Origin: Cordilura impudica
Taxonomy: Eukaryota > Arthropoda > Insecta > Diptera > Scathophagidae
Direction of reading: 5' to 3'
Length of the DNA: 64,000 nt
Assembly (NCBI GenBank): GCA_963682025.1
Contig: OY821517.1
Coordinates: forward strand, 21,514,482 to 21,578,481
In this document: positions 20,908-30,377 of the stretch, in pieces
How positions within the stretch are numbered: position 1 is the stretch's first letter
Layout: the number at the start of each line of letters is the position of its first letter
Program-made: the position numbers and the translations under genes
Notes under the pieces: generated by a model
What the model was told of the DNA's origin: nothing
Seen by the model: the letters and a program-made list of their open reading frames with translations, nothing else
Database searches by the model: none

Positions 20908-23900
20908 TTATGTTCTTGTATAATATTTCTTTAATAAATTTTTATGTACAGTTTTTATTTTACCATTGATTTTTATGTCTACATTTAAATTTTTTATAGC
21001 CACTACTTCATAGGGTCCATCGTAGGGTGGTTCACTCTTTTTTCTGTTTCCTACTTTTATTAATACTAAGTCCCCTACTTCTAACATTATGCTATTCTTA
21101 TTGATCTTTGAATCTTCTGTTCTTTTTGTCTTGATTTTATCTATAATTCTTCTAGCATTGTCCAAAGAATATTTTAACCTAATTCTTAATTCGTTTGCGT
21201 TATTTTCAAGATTGTATATTTTATTATTGTTTAGTATATTGTCACCGGGTAAATTCGGCAATTTGCCGAAAATTAGTTCAAAAGGTGAGTAATCGTTGTC
21301 AACATGTGGAGTAGTATTGTATGCGAATGTATAGTATGGTATCCATGAATTCCAATTATCATCATCAGCAAAGGATAGAAAATATTCATTTAAAACTCTG
21401 TGATTTCTCTCAACAGTTCCAAGTGTTTCATGATGATAAGGGGTTGAAAATCTTTGTTCCACCTTCAACAATTCACATATCTCCTTCATTAGTTGATTTG
21501 TAAATTCAGTCCCCTTGTCCGATTTCAATGCTTTAAATAATCCGTATTTCAGGATAACATTCTCAATCAGTGCCTTAGCAACAGATTTTGCCTCCTTAGT
21601 TTCCATCGGGCAAGCTATTACATATTTCGTCAACTCACATTGCATGGTAAGTATGTATCTGAAATTTTCTGATGGTCGCAGTGGACTTTGGCATGGTGTG
21701 TCAGTCTTTTCGAATGGTTCTTTCGTGTGTCTGACCTGTTTGTTCCTTTGGCAAAGATCACACGTTCTTATAAATTGTTTTACCATTTTATACATATTCT
21801 TCCATATGTATCTTTGTTTTAAATGGAGTAGCGTTTTCCTAACTCCAAAATGTCCTCCGCATGGTGTATTGTGATAAGCTTCCATTAACTGTTTTCTTCT
21901 GTCTTCATTTTCTATGTATTGGGGATTTCTGTATAGTAATATTTTGACGTCAGTTCCTTTGCTTCTGTTTATGATTGCTTTGAATCTTTCTTGTGTCACT
22001 ATGTTGAATATGTCATCACCCTGCTCGAGAGCGTAACCTTTGTAATTCAACTTCTCTAATACCGATGGTAGTTTCTCCAATATACTTTCTAAATAGTATG
22101 TATTATCGCTACATCTTATGGCCATTTCATTGAGACTGTTATCGTCCTCAATTTTCATCTGTGTTGTGCACCTTGTGTCTAATTTAAACTTTATCCTCTT
22201 CGCGCGCTTTATGTCATTCATTGATGTACAGTCCCATATCACGAGTTGATCAGACTCCGTGTCGGCTGTCACATTTATCTTTTCCTCATCTTTAGCTGTA
22301 TCACTTTTCTTTGTAGCCTTAACTCTATTCTTGCTAGCTTTTTCATTAATTTCCTTGTTTTTCATTCTTCTTGTAATCACCAATGCTTTTCTTGCGGATT
22401 CGTCGATCCCTGGAGGTATCATTGTCTTTAGTATATCTGAGTCCAGATTAATTCTGGAAAGTGCGTCTGCATTAGTATTGTTCATTCCCTTTTTATAAAC
22501 TATGTCAAAATCATAATCTGATAACTCTAAACGTATTCTTGTCAATTTTGAGCTCGGGTTCTTATGCGAAAATAAAGCTACTAGTGGCCTGTGGTCAGTT
22601 ACCACTATAAACTTTCTACCATACAAATAGGGTCTGAAGAATTGTATGCCCCAATGTATGCCAAGCAGTTCTTTTTCTATTACAGGTTTATTTCTTTCAT
22701 GCTTATTCAAAGATCGACTTGCGTACGATATTGGCATATCTACACCGACTTCACCTTGTGACAAAACCGCTCCGAGTGCAAAGTCAGATGCATCGGTTGT
22801 CAAAATAAAAGGTTTGTCGAAATTTGGATATTGTAGGACTGGTGGACTTATCAGTTTCTGCTTTAATGTATCAAAAGCAGATTGACGTTTCTCTGTCCAT
22901 TCAAACTTTGTTCCCTTTTTCAGTAATTCGTTTAAACAACTTGCTATATTCGCAAAATTTTTAATAAATCTTCTGTAGTAGTTACAAAACGCAACGAATC
23001 TTCTCACATCATCGGCGTTTTTAGGTATTGGATACTTATGTATCGCGTTCAATTTACCAGGATCTGGTTTTATACCCTCTGAAGTTATTAAGTGACCAAG
23101 ATATACAACTTCAGGTTTCAGAAAACAGCATTTATTTGCATTTAATTTTAAATTGTATTTGGTCAATCTATCAAGAACTTTTACCAGGTTTGCATTATGA
23201 TGCTTCAAACTGCATCCGAAAATAATTATATCATCAGCGTAGAGAAATGTTTCAGAATCCAAGCCTGATAAAGCTATTGTCAACATTCGTTGAAAACTGT
23301 TAGATGATATTTTCAAACCAAATGGTAGTCTCGTATACTGGTAATGACCATTTGTCGTTGAAAAAGCAGTATAAGGACGTGATTTTCCATCTAGTTCTAT
23401 TTGATGGAATGAGCTTGTCATATCCAACGTTGAAAAATATTTTGCTCTGCCTAGTTTGTCTAAGACATCGTCCAATATTGTCAATGGGAATTTATCATTG
23501 ACGACTCTGTCATTTAATTTTCTGAAATCTACTACTAGTCTCCATTTTCTTAAATCGATGTGTTCCCCTTTTGGAACTAATAATAAAGGAGCATTATAAG
23601 GGCTTATTGATGGTTCTATTATTCCATCATCTAATAACGTTTGTACTTGGGAATTTATTTCATTTGTTTGAGCATGAGGTAAACGATAATTTTTTATATA
23701 TACCGGTTTATTATCGAGTAAAGTAATTGACTGTTTGTAGAAATTATTTGTAGTCAACTTTTCGCCATCCAAATGGAATACATGTTGATACTTTCTTATA
23801 ATTTGTTCCAGCTCATATTGACACTCTTTGTCCGCATTATTCAAATCCAAACTTTTCAATAATTTCATAAATCTATTTTCTGGATACGAACTACAATCTT

Positions 23901-24519
23901 CTTGTCTTTCAACCCTGATAATTTCAAAGTTCTCTAGCGGCATCGTTTCCACTCTAAGATTTCTGATAGTTATTTGATCATTTGTCACATTAAGAATTTT
24001 CACGTGCTTTTTACCCTCTTTTGGTATTATTGTGTTTGCCAAATACACACCTTCAATGATCTCTTTTTTCATGATAACTTTGTCTTCTTCTATATCTATA
24101 TTAAAAGGTACTATAATTTCGCTTCTTGGCGGTATTATTATGTGATTTATGTCAACTATATCGTCATGTATAGGAATGACTATATTTTCATTACTTGTGA
24201 TAAATGTTAGTATACATTTATCATAATCTATGCTACATTTGAATCTTGACAGGAAATCTCTACCTAAGATTCCGTCAGTATTTATTGGAAAATCATTTTC
24301 CACCAATTGCACTTTATGTTTTATTGTCATGTCATTTTTATTTATTTTCATTTCAGTGGAACCAATAGATCTAACTTGTTCTCCTGATATCCCTGTTAAA
24401 CAACAGTCATCATTCGAATCTACATCATAACGGTAAAAAAAATTTTGTTTGCACAAAGAGACATCTGCTCCTGTGTCTATTAAAAATGTCAGTGCATGAT
24501 TTGTGTCAATTATGTTCAA
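20908..24519 (-). CDS. pol: gypsy Pol: protease, reverse transcriptase, RNase H, integrase
   Basis: At least 1203 residues, open. The frame stays open upstream of 24519 and overlaps the end of gag in the -1 frame, so it is probably made as Gag-Pol by frameshifting; position 24519 is a TTG, not a proven start. Domains: aspartic protease (LIDTGADVSLC, residues ~12-22), reverse transcriptase (LPFGLK, FLYADDIIIFG near 427), RNase H (LTTDASDFALGAVLSQ near 575), an HHCC zinc finger (H..H...CDLCQ near 880-915), and integrase with SDKGTEF and ERN separated by the usual D-35-E spacing near 1000-1036. The region of the first catalytic Asp is about ten residues shorter than expected. A chromodomain is not evident. 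Confidence 0.93.
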   Translation of the reverse strand: MNIIDTNHALTFLIDTGADVSLCKQNFFYRYDVDSNDDCCLTGISGEQVRSIGSTEMKINKNDMTIKHKVQLVENDFPINTDGILGRDFLSRFKCSIDYDKCILTFITSNENIVIPIHDDIVDINHIIIPPRSEIIVPFNIDIEEDKVIMKKEIIEGVYLANTIIPKEGKKHVKILNVTNDQITIRNLRVETMPLENFEIIRVERQEDCSSYPENRFMKLLKSLDLNNADKECQYELEQIIRKYQHVFHLDGEKLTTNNFYKQSITLLDNKPVYIKNYRLPHAQTNEINSQVQTLLDDGIIEPSISPYNAPLLLVPKGEHIDLRKWRLVVDFRKLNDRVVNDKFPLTILDDVLDKLGRAKYFSTLDMTSSFHQIELDGKSRPYTAFSTTNGHYQYTRLPFGLKISSNSFQRMLTIALSGLDSETFLYADDIIIFGCSLKHHNANLVKVLDRLTKYNLKLNANKCCFLKPEVVYLGHLITSEGIKPDPGKLNAIHKYPIPKNADDVRRFVAFCNYYRRFIKNFANIASCLNELLKKGTKFEWTEKRQSAFDTLKQKLISPPVLQYPNFDKPFILTTDASDFALGAVLSQGEVGVDMPISYASRSLNKHERNKPVIEKELLGIHWGIQFFRPYLYGRKFIVVTDHRPLVALFSHKNPSSKLTRIRLELSDYDFDIVYKKGMNNTNADALSRINLDSDILKTMIPPGIDESARKALVITRRMKNKEINEKASKNRVKATKKSDTAKDEEKINVTADTESDQLVIWDCTSMNDIKRAKRIKFKLDTRCTTQMKIEDDNSLNEMAIRCSDNTYYLESILEKLPSVLEKLNYKGYALEQGDDIFNIVTQERFKAIINRSKGTDVKILLYRNPQYIENEDRRKQLMEAYHNTPCGGHFGVRKTLLHLKQRYIWKNMYKMVKQFIRTCDLCQRNKQVRHTKEPFEKTDTPCQSPLRPSENFRYILTMQCELTKYVIACPMETKEAKSVAKALIENVILKYGLFKALKSDKGTEFTNQLMKEICELLKVEQRFSTPYHHETLGTVERNHRVLNEYFLSFADDDNWNSWIPYYTFAYNTTPHVDNDYSPFELIFGKLPNLPGDNILNNNKIYNLENNANELRIRLKYSLDNARRIIDKIKTKRTEDSKINKNSIMLEVGDLVLIKVGNRKKSEPPYDGPYEVVAIKNLNVDIKINGKIKTVHKNLLKKYYTRT

Positions 24520-24569
24520 CTCGATGTAGTTCCTAAGATTTGGTGATATTCTAAATATTCTTTTTGTGT

Positions 24570-25646
24570 CTAATTCATGCCCCTTGGAGATTCTCTCTGC
24601 GTAATCTCCGGCATCTGGAAGTTTCCTTGAGTCTCAGCTCTATGTACGTTGAAACTTCTATTGTTGTTTCCTGTGTTGTTGCGGTAATTATTACCTCTGA
24701 TATGATTTCCGTTACCATTATTACGGTAATTACTGTTATTATTATTATTTCTATTGACACTTCTATTGTTGTTAACATTCCATCTGTTATTCCCAACGTA
24801 GTTCTGATTACCTGAACGACATACTTTTGCATAATGGTTAAACTTTCCGCATTTATTGCACTTCACTCCGCTGGCTGGACACCTGTTGCCATGTGTTGAA
24901 CCACAGTTAGTACACTTTGACCGTTGCTGTCTATTTGCAGAATGGTTATCGGCAGCATACAACACTTGTCTTTGTGTTGAACTAATTTCTGCTTCTTCCT
25001 CAATGTTCAATGCGTCGACGAAATTTGTAACCCTACTGGCATTTAAAGTTGACAAGATTTGCTGATCTCGCAGACCATTTTTAAACGTATTGAATGCCAT
25101 CATGTTATTAGTTCTTACTATCGAAGCTCTGTCCGTTTCTCCGACCTCTGATATTTGGATTTCGTTTAGTTCCGAAACTAACTCTTGTATCCTATTTGCA
25201 AATTCTCTTACCGATTCGCCCTTCTGAGTCAATCTTGAGACTTTATTCAAAACATTGTTGGAGTTTCCTTTCGGTCTGTAAGCTTTGCTCAATGCCGTAA
25301 TCAAATCTGTTATAGTTGTTGGAACAGTCTCCTGTTTAACTATATTTTGAACTTTTGTGTCCAGTGCCTCCATTGTCACAATCTGTCGTTTGTCCAATGT
25401 AATCCTATTCTTTGAATGCTGTGTCAATAATTCTAATGCTTCGTTTCTCAATTTTTTAAAGTTTTCTGATGTTCTTACCCTTTGTTCTTCCGAACTGTTT
25501 ATTTCTACTAATATATCCTCCAAGTCTTTTTCTAAATTCTTTATTTCTAACTTTTTTGCTGAAACAGTTTCTAAAGAGTATGGACGGCCTATTGGTTTTC
25601 TAGCGTTTACTATAATAGACTCCAATGATTTCAATATTGTATCCAT
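24570..25646 (-). CDS. gag: gypsy Gag
   Basis: 358 residues with an ATG start. The N-terminal two thirds are helical and charged (EIKNLEKDLEDILVEI and further coils), followed by a capsid-like region around residues 110-220. Near 240-280 there is a Cys/His segment with CNKCGKFNHYAKVC, a classical CxxCxxxxHxxxxC nucleic-acid-binding knuckle, preceded by a CxxC...C cluster. The C-terminal tail is extremely Asn/Arg-rich. The stop is at 24570-24572, with pol continuing in the -1 frame across it. It forms the particle core and binds element RNA. Confidence 0.9.
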   Translation of the reverse strand: MDTILKSLESIIVNARKPIGRPYSLETVSAKKLEIKNLEKDLEDILVEINSSEEQRVRTSENFKKLRNEALELLTQHSKNRITLDKRQIVTMEALDTKVQNIVKQETVPTTITDLITALSKAYRPKGNSNNVLNKVSRLTQKGESVREFANRIQELVSELNEIQISEVGETDRASIVRTNNMMAFNTFKNGLRDQQILSTLNASRVTNFVDALNIEEEAEISSTQRQVLYAADNHSANRQQRSKCTNCGSTHGNRCPASGVKCNKCGKFNHYAKVCRSGNQNYVGNNRWNVNNNRSVNRNNNNNSNYRNNGNGNHIRGNNYRNNTGNNNRSFNVHRAETQGNFQMPEITQRESPRGMN

Positions 25647-25837
25647 CAGAAATAATGACTTTCAAAAAAAATCTTGTTTTCAAATTTTATTTTTATATAT
25701 TCCTAAATAATAACATTCTTTCTATTTTTCTTATCTATATATGTAACATTATATATTTTATTTACTTTTTCTTTTAAAACAAAAATTTTCTCATTTAAAA
25801 TTTACTTGTAATTTTGTTTGATTTGATTTTAATGATT

Positions 25838-26032
25838 TTATTGCTGTAAACCAGCTCTTATACCCTGTCTACGTAGTTGTTTCCTAATATACCTTTGTAA
25901 ATATTTCATTATTATGAACACTGTTAACACCACACAGATAAAGATTACTATTTCGATGCTGATGCTTACTGCTGTTGGTGCTTGTGTCGTTGCCGTGAAA
26001 ACTTCATTTATTTTTGTTTGGGTGTTCCCCAT
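25838..26032 (-). CDS. Small membrane-protein ORF upstream of gag
   Basis: 64 residues. Begins MGNTQTK, which fits an N-myristoylation signal by eye, followed by a Thr-rich stretch, a hydrophobic segment of about 23 residues (IEIVIFICVVLTVFIIMKYL, residues ~24-46) and a basic tail (RYIRKQLRRQGIR). That layout is a single-pass membrane protein with a positive cytoplasmic end. The start overlaps the end of the preceding 152-residue ORF by 25 bp. The 412/mdg1 elements are known to carry small ORFs before gag. The function is unknown, and whether it is translated cannot be told from the sequence. Confidence 0.6.
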   Translation of the reverse strand: MGNTQTKINEVFTATTQAPTAVSISIEIVIFICVVLTVFIIMKYLQRYIRKQLRRQGIRAGLQQ

Positions 26033-26466
26033 TTTTTGCTTGTTAATTTCTTTGATTTCCGAAACTCTTTAATCTCTAGTTTAACTTTCACTAAACGCTC
26101 CAGCAGTTTAGTCCTTGCTTCTACGTCTGTAGTGTATGACAATTCTGAGTTTATAACTGTCAATTCTTTCTTCTTTCTATTAACAAAGTCACCTCTTGAT
26201 TTCTTTATCTTTTGTACCGGATAAATTTCGTACCTCGGTTCAATTACTTCAATCTTTTTCACCAATTTAATTGGTTTAGGGCCGCGTTGCAATATTTCTG
26301 GTTTCTTCGCTTCCGCTCCGTAGTCTTGCAATTGTCTTTTCCAATTGTCCTCTGCTATGCGCATTCCTTTAACTATTTCTTCCCAAGATTCTTCCATCAA
26401 ACTTTTTAGAAAAATTTTTAGCAAGCTTTTATAATCTCTCATACGTTTATCTGCGGTGTCTGTCAT
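26008..26466 (-). CDS. Small ORF (152 aa) upstream of gag
   Basis: Starts with ATG at 26466 and is the first sizeable ORF of the genomic RNA. The protein is very basic and charged, with helical stretches such as ESWEEIVKGMRIAEDNWKRQ and a Lys-rich C-terminus (EFRKSKKLTSKKWGTPKQK). No transmembrane segment, zinc motif or known domain is visible. It ends inside the start region of the 64-residue ORF. Its intact state in a young copy suggests it is a real element gene. The function is unknown. Confidence 0.6.
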   Translation of the reverse strand: MTDTADKRMRDYKSLLKIFLKSLMEESWEEIVKGMRIAEDNWKRQLQDYGAEAKKPEILQRGPKPIKLVKKIEVIEPRYEIYPVQKIKKSRGDFVNRKKKELTVINSELSYTTDVEARTKLLERLVKVKLEIKEFRKSKKLTSKKWGTPKQK

Positions 26467-26520
26467 AAAATGATTTACCCACGCAAGTACTTAGTTCACA
26501 CGTGCGCGACAGAAAAAAAA

Positions 26521-26552
<32 letters not shown>

Positions 26553-26950
26553 CACTTCTTAACTTTAACTTTATTCAAATTTTTTAACTTTATTTAAATT
26601 AACGAAATTCTACCAACCTCGCCAATGCGGTGTCTGTTGGTTATTCCAGTCTTTTTTATTCAAATTAACGAAATTCTACCAACCTCGCCAATGCGGTGTC
26701 TGTTGGTTATTCCAGTCTTTTTTTTTTATGCTTTTATTATTATTTTATTTTTTTTTTATACAAACCAACCAAAAAAAAACTTTTTACTCCATTGAAAGTT
26801 GTAGCAGGACTTGTAGCAGGATTTGTAGTACTTATTCGCTGGATCTTGTAGCAGGATTCGCAGTGTTAGTTCGCTTGATGTGCAGCATGATTCGCAGGTT
26901 TCGAAGTCCACAGGATCGCCATATAATGATTTACAGGATTCGACATATAA
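26467..26950 (-). other. 5' leader of the gypsy element with direct repeats
   Basis: Contains a T/A homopolymer block (26511-26547), a tandem duplication of a ~66-bp block starting near 26600 and 26665 (ACCAACCTCGCCAATGCGG in both), and a run of degenerate GTAGCAGGATTCG-like direct repeats at 26800-26945. A possible primer-binding site in minus sense, TGGCGATCCTG, lies at 26911-26921, about 30 bp from the LTR edge. That is farther than usual, so it is uncertain. Confidence 0.55.
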
Positions 26951-27641
26951 TGATAGTCTTATTATGATGTTGTTACCGCAGGATAAAATAAAAGAAACAT
27001 CAGTTTTGGTGTTGACGCTCCAAGAGCGAAGTTAGAACTTAATTTTATTTTCAATTTTAATCTGCTTATATATTTACAAATGGGTATGAAATTGTATTGT
27101 GTAAGTGAGTGACTTTCTGAAAGTCACTCCATAAGTATTTTACATGTTTATATTTCATATTCTCTCTCTTAAATTAGTTTTGCTTACTACTAATTTATAT
27201 TATTGTACCAGGCGATCATGGATATTTGGGTGTGGTTCCTAGCACTATAATTTGTCATTACTTATACATAAAGTACAACTCCAAACAACGAGTGGAATTT
27301 GTACTTGGTTAAAGTGCAGACCAATACGGTACACCAACAAGTGTATTGTATTCGGGTTGCATATGAAATCAAATCTAGTTGCTCTACATGTCAACCAACT
27401 CTATTCGATTTCAACGCTCTGTAAATTAACCCGCTCAGTCAAACAAACAAACGAACAAACTGAGTCATTTGCTATACGCGCTTGACCTATCCCAAATACC
27501 AATTGGATATGTTTTACTTTACCCAATTCAGTCGCTAGTCGATATACGTGTATGCATATGTAGGTCTGTTTGTTTACATGCTTTTGTTATTGGCACTTTA
27601 TTCGTGCTGCTTACGTATGTGAATACGCCACATATGCAACA
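26951..27641 (-). repeat. 5' LTR of the gypsy element
   Basis: 691 bp, near-identical to 19910-20600 and in the same orientation. It should hold the promoter for the minus-strand transcript. Both LTRs contain the palindromic GACTTTCTGAAAGTC block. Confidence 0.9.
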
Positions 27642-27905
27642 ATATATTTTTGCAAAATACAAGAGACTTTACCAAACATGATCAGGATCGGTCCATTTTT
27701 GGACCTAGTCCCTTTATAGATATAGCATCCGATATGAACTTTTTCATATCTGCAGCCAAAAAAATTAATAAAAATCCGACTCATATTTGGTTTTTGCTTA
27801 TTTTCTATGTCCAGTTAGTTGGGCCTAAAAGATAGGGTTTCTAAACGCATGGTATAGGGTATCGTATAGTCGGTCTGGACCGACTATAAATTTCTTACTT
27901 GTTGT
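27642..27905 (-). repeat. Family A copy interrupted by the gypsy element, right part
   Basis: Carries the GATCGGTCCATTTTTGGACC block and ends with the GGTCTGGACC palindrome and TTTCTTACTTGTT. Compared with full copies, about 200 bp between this part and 19530-19909 are missing. Confidence 0.7.
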
Positions 27906-28004
27906 CGTTAAAAAATATGCTAAAAAAATATAAAGATTAATAAATAATAATAAAAAAAATAAAAAATTTTATTAACATGTAGTTGAATCACAATTTTTCC
28001 ATTA

Positions 28005-28522
28005 TTAAATTTTACTTATTTTAAATTTTCTATTTTGCACCAACCGTTGTCTACTTTTTAAAATAAGATTATCAGCGAATGTTTTTGAGTTTTTATGCAA
28101 CAAAACAGTTATATAAAAATCTAAAAGTGCTCTCCGACGTAGTGTGCATGGATCGTATCCATCGAACCATGCAAAGAACTCCAGTGCAGCCATATTCTGT
28201 TCGATTGTATTAATTATTGTCCGCCTCAAGTTTATTATGTGATACTTTTTGGGGAAAGAACTCCTTATAAATCGAAAAGAATTATTTGGAGAAATCTTCG
28301 TAATATTTGGATGTCACTAAAATTTTCTCCTCATTACAAGCCTTTTTCCGTACGAAGGTTGGCGCTGATCCTTCTATTCCTTAAGCCATATCTGAACATT
28401 TTTCGCATTTGATGTTCTTCACAAGTTTTTTAAAATCAAATATCCCATGTAATATGGCAGCATTTGCCACTCATTGCTAGCCCTTCCACGATCCGGATTA
28501 ATAACAACGGTATCACTGTCAC
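28005..28522 (-). pseudogene. P-element transposase relic, C-terminal part
   Basis: The minus strand reads, with frameshifts, EWQMLPYYMGYLILKNL then KLVKNIKCEKCSDMA and a basic tail ending LKSRQRLVQNRKFKI at about 28010. The order (G-Y, Cys pair, basic C-terminus) fits the end of P-element-type THAP transposases. It continues the relic at 30378-31462 once the intervening LINE is removed. No terminal inverted repeat was found. Confidence 0.6.
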
Positions 28523-30377
28523 GTAGACGGCGGGATAACCGTCCTACAGCTTGTATTGGTTTAAATGGCCATACTTAAACTTAAACAAACGGCAAGATTG
28601 GAGCACGCTTTGTCAAACCATACACTCATGAAGATAGCAGCCCTATCACCAATCTAGGGTGTCTTAGGCTAATCTCCTACTGCAGAGGGGGAAACCGCCA
28701 GCAGAACTGGGGATATGAAAACAGTTTTTGATGTTACAAGACGACTTTCAAACAAGAAAAGCCAAGCTAACTTGCCCATAAAGCTCAAAAACGGCAGGAT
28801 TCTAATTACTTCAGAAGAACAGCTAGACCGTTGGCGAGAGCACTTCGAAGAAACGCTAAACCAATTCGATGACGAAAATACAATAGCGGTTGAAAGCTTA
28901 TTTCCCAACGCACCTCCTCTCCAAACTATATCTATAGCAACGCCCGAAAAAGACGAAATTACACAAGCAATAGCGCATCTGAAAAACGGTAAAGCAGCAG
29001 GGATCGATAACCTACCAGCTGAATTCTACAAAACGAGTCCAGAAATTTTTGCAGATATATTGCACCCTTTATTTAAGGAAATATGGCAAACTGAGAGTAT
29101 GCCCCAGGAATGGAAGGAAAGCTTAATAGTAAAAATCCCGAAAAAAGGAGACCTAAAAAATGCTTCAATTGGCTTCCTGCTAAACTGAATTATCACCCCC
29201 ATATATCAGCAATTAAGGAAAGAGCAAGCTGGGTTTCGACCTAATTGGTCTTGTATCGAGCATATTAATAGCCTCAGGTTGATTATAGAGCAATGCAATG
29301 AATGCAACTCAACGTTATACCTGACATTCATCGATTTGGAAAAGGCTTTTGATGCGATAGACCGTAAAGCCATATGGTCGGCATTTAAGAATAAAGGAGT
29401 ACCACCGAAAATAATAAATTTAAATAAAGCGTAATATAACGGATCAAGCGCAAGGGTTGTTGATAGCGGCAGTACGAGCGAACCATTTAATTCTCGCACC
29501 GGAGTCAAACAGGGTTGCATAATATCGCCTATATTGTTCGCCGCCACACTAGACGCAATCCTTTACAAAATAACGTGCGCCAAGAGAGGTATAAGCTGGA
29601 GAATCAACCAACATCTCGAAGACCTTGACTACGAAGACCTTGACTATTTGCATCCAGGAAAGAACACATGCAAGCCAAACTCAACGACCACGTCTCAATA
29701 GCTGCAAAAGTCGGCCTGCGCATAAACATAAACAAAACCAAGACCTGTAGCACCCACGCAACGCCCCTACTTCAATATCAAAAGCACACCTTTCAAAAAC
29801 GTCGATAAATTTTGCTCTCTGGGCAGCATCATAACATCTGACGGAGGCGCCTTAGTAGATGTGGAAAGTCTAATATCTAAATCCAATAGTGTTTTTCACC
29901 AGCTATACAATGTCTGGAAATCGAACGAACTCTCAGCGATGACCAAAGTAAAAGTATGTAATGCATGCGTTAAATCTGTATTGCTGTATGGTTCAGAGAC
30001 GTGGCTTGTCACCACAAAAATCAAAAGCAAGCTGCAGACGTTTACCAACAGATGCTTGCGAAACATCTTTAGAATATGGTGGCCTCGAATAATCACTAAC
30101 GATGATCTGCTCCAACATGCACACCAAGATGACTTTAATACCCAAATACGACGGCGAAAACTGACTTGGCTAGGGCACACGAAATCGGCCATGCAACAAT
30201 TGAATGGAATCCACAAGACTCCAGACGACGTGGACGACCAAAAACTACATGGAGGCGGACAGTGCAAAGTGAAACCGGTAAAACTTTTAATGAATTACGT
30301 TCTTTAGCAAATAATAGACAACAATTGAGATTCTATATAAATAGTCTATGTTCCTGATGGAATACGACAATAAATAA
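28523..30377 (+). mobile_element. LINE fragment inserted in the P-element relic
   Basis: Flanked by TATCACTGTCAC (28511-28522) and TATCATTGTCAC (30378-30389), a 12-bp target-site duplication with one mismatch. It encodes reverse transcriptase pieces in several frames: 28715-29188 with LKNGKAAGIDNLPAEFYK and KIPKKGDLKN; then QAGFRPNWSC and FIDLEKAFDAIDRKA; then TGVKQGCIISPILF; and at 29861-30307 a C-terminal part with KSVLLYGSETWLVTT and RNIFRIWWPRI. The ADD motif region is damaged. AATAAA is near the 3' end. The 5' truncated copy lacks the endonuclease. The clade is uncertain, possibly RTE-like. Confidence 0.8.

Larger units (their letters stand above)
19910..27641 (-). mobile_element. Complete Ty3/gypsy-type LTR retrotransposon
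   Basis: 7732 bp with two 691-bp LTRs in direct orientation, transcribed right to left. The order in minus sense is 5' LTR (26951-27641), leader, two small ORFs, gag, pol, short 3' region, 3' LTR (19910-20600). The small ORFs before gag and the YILTMQCELTKY-type integrase point to the 412/mdg1 branch, as inference. Long ORFs are open. No separate env ORF is present between pol and the 3' LTR. It lies in a family A repeat but without a matching target-site duplication. Confidence 0.92.
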
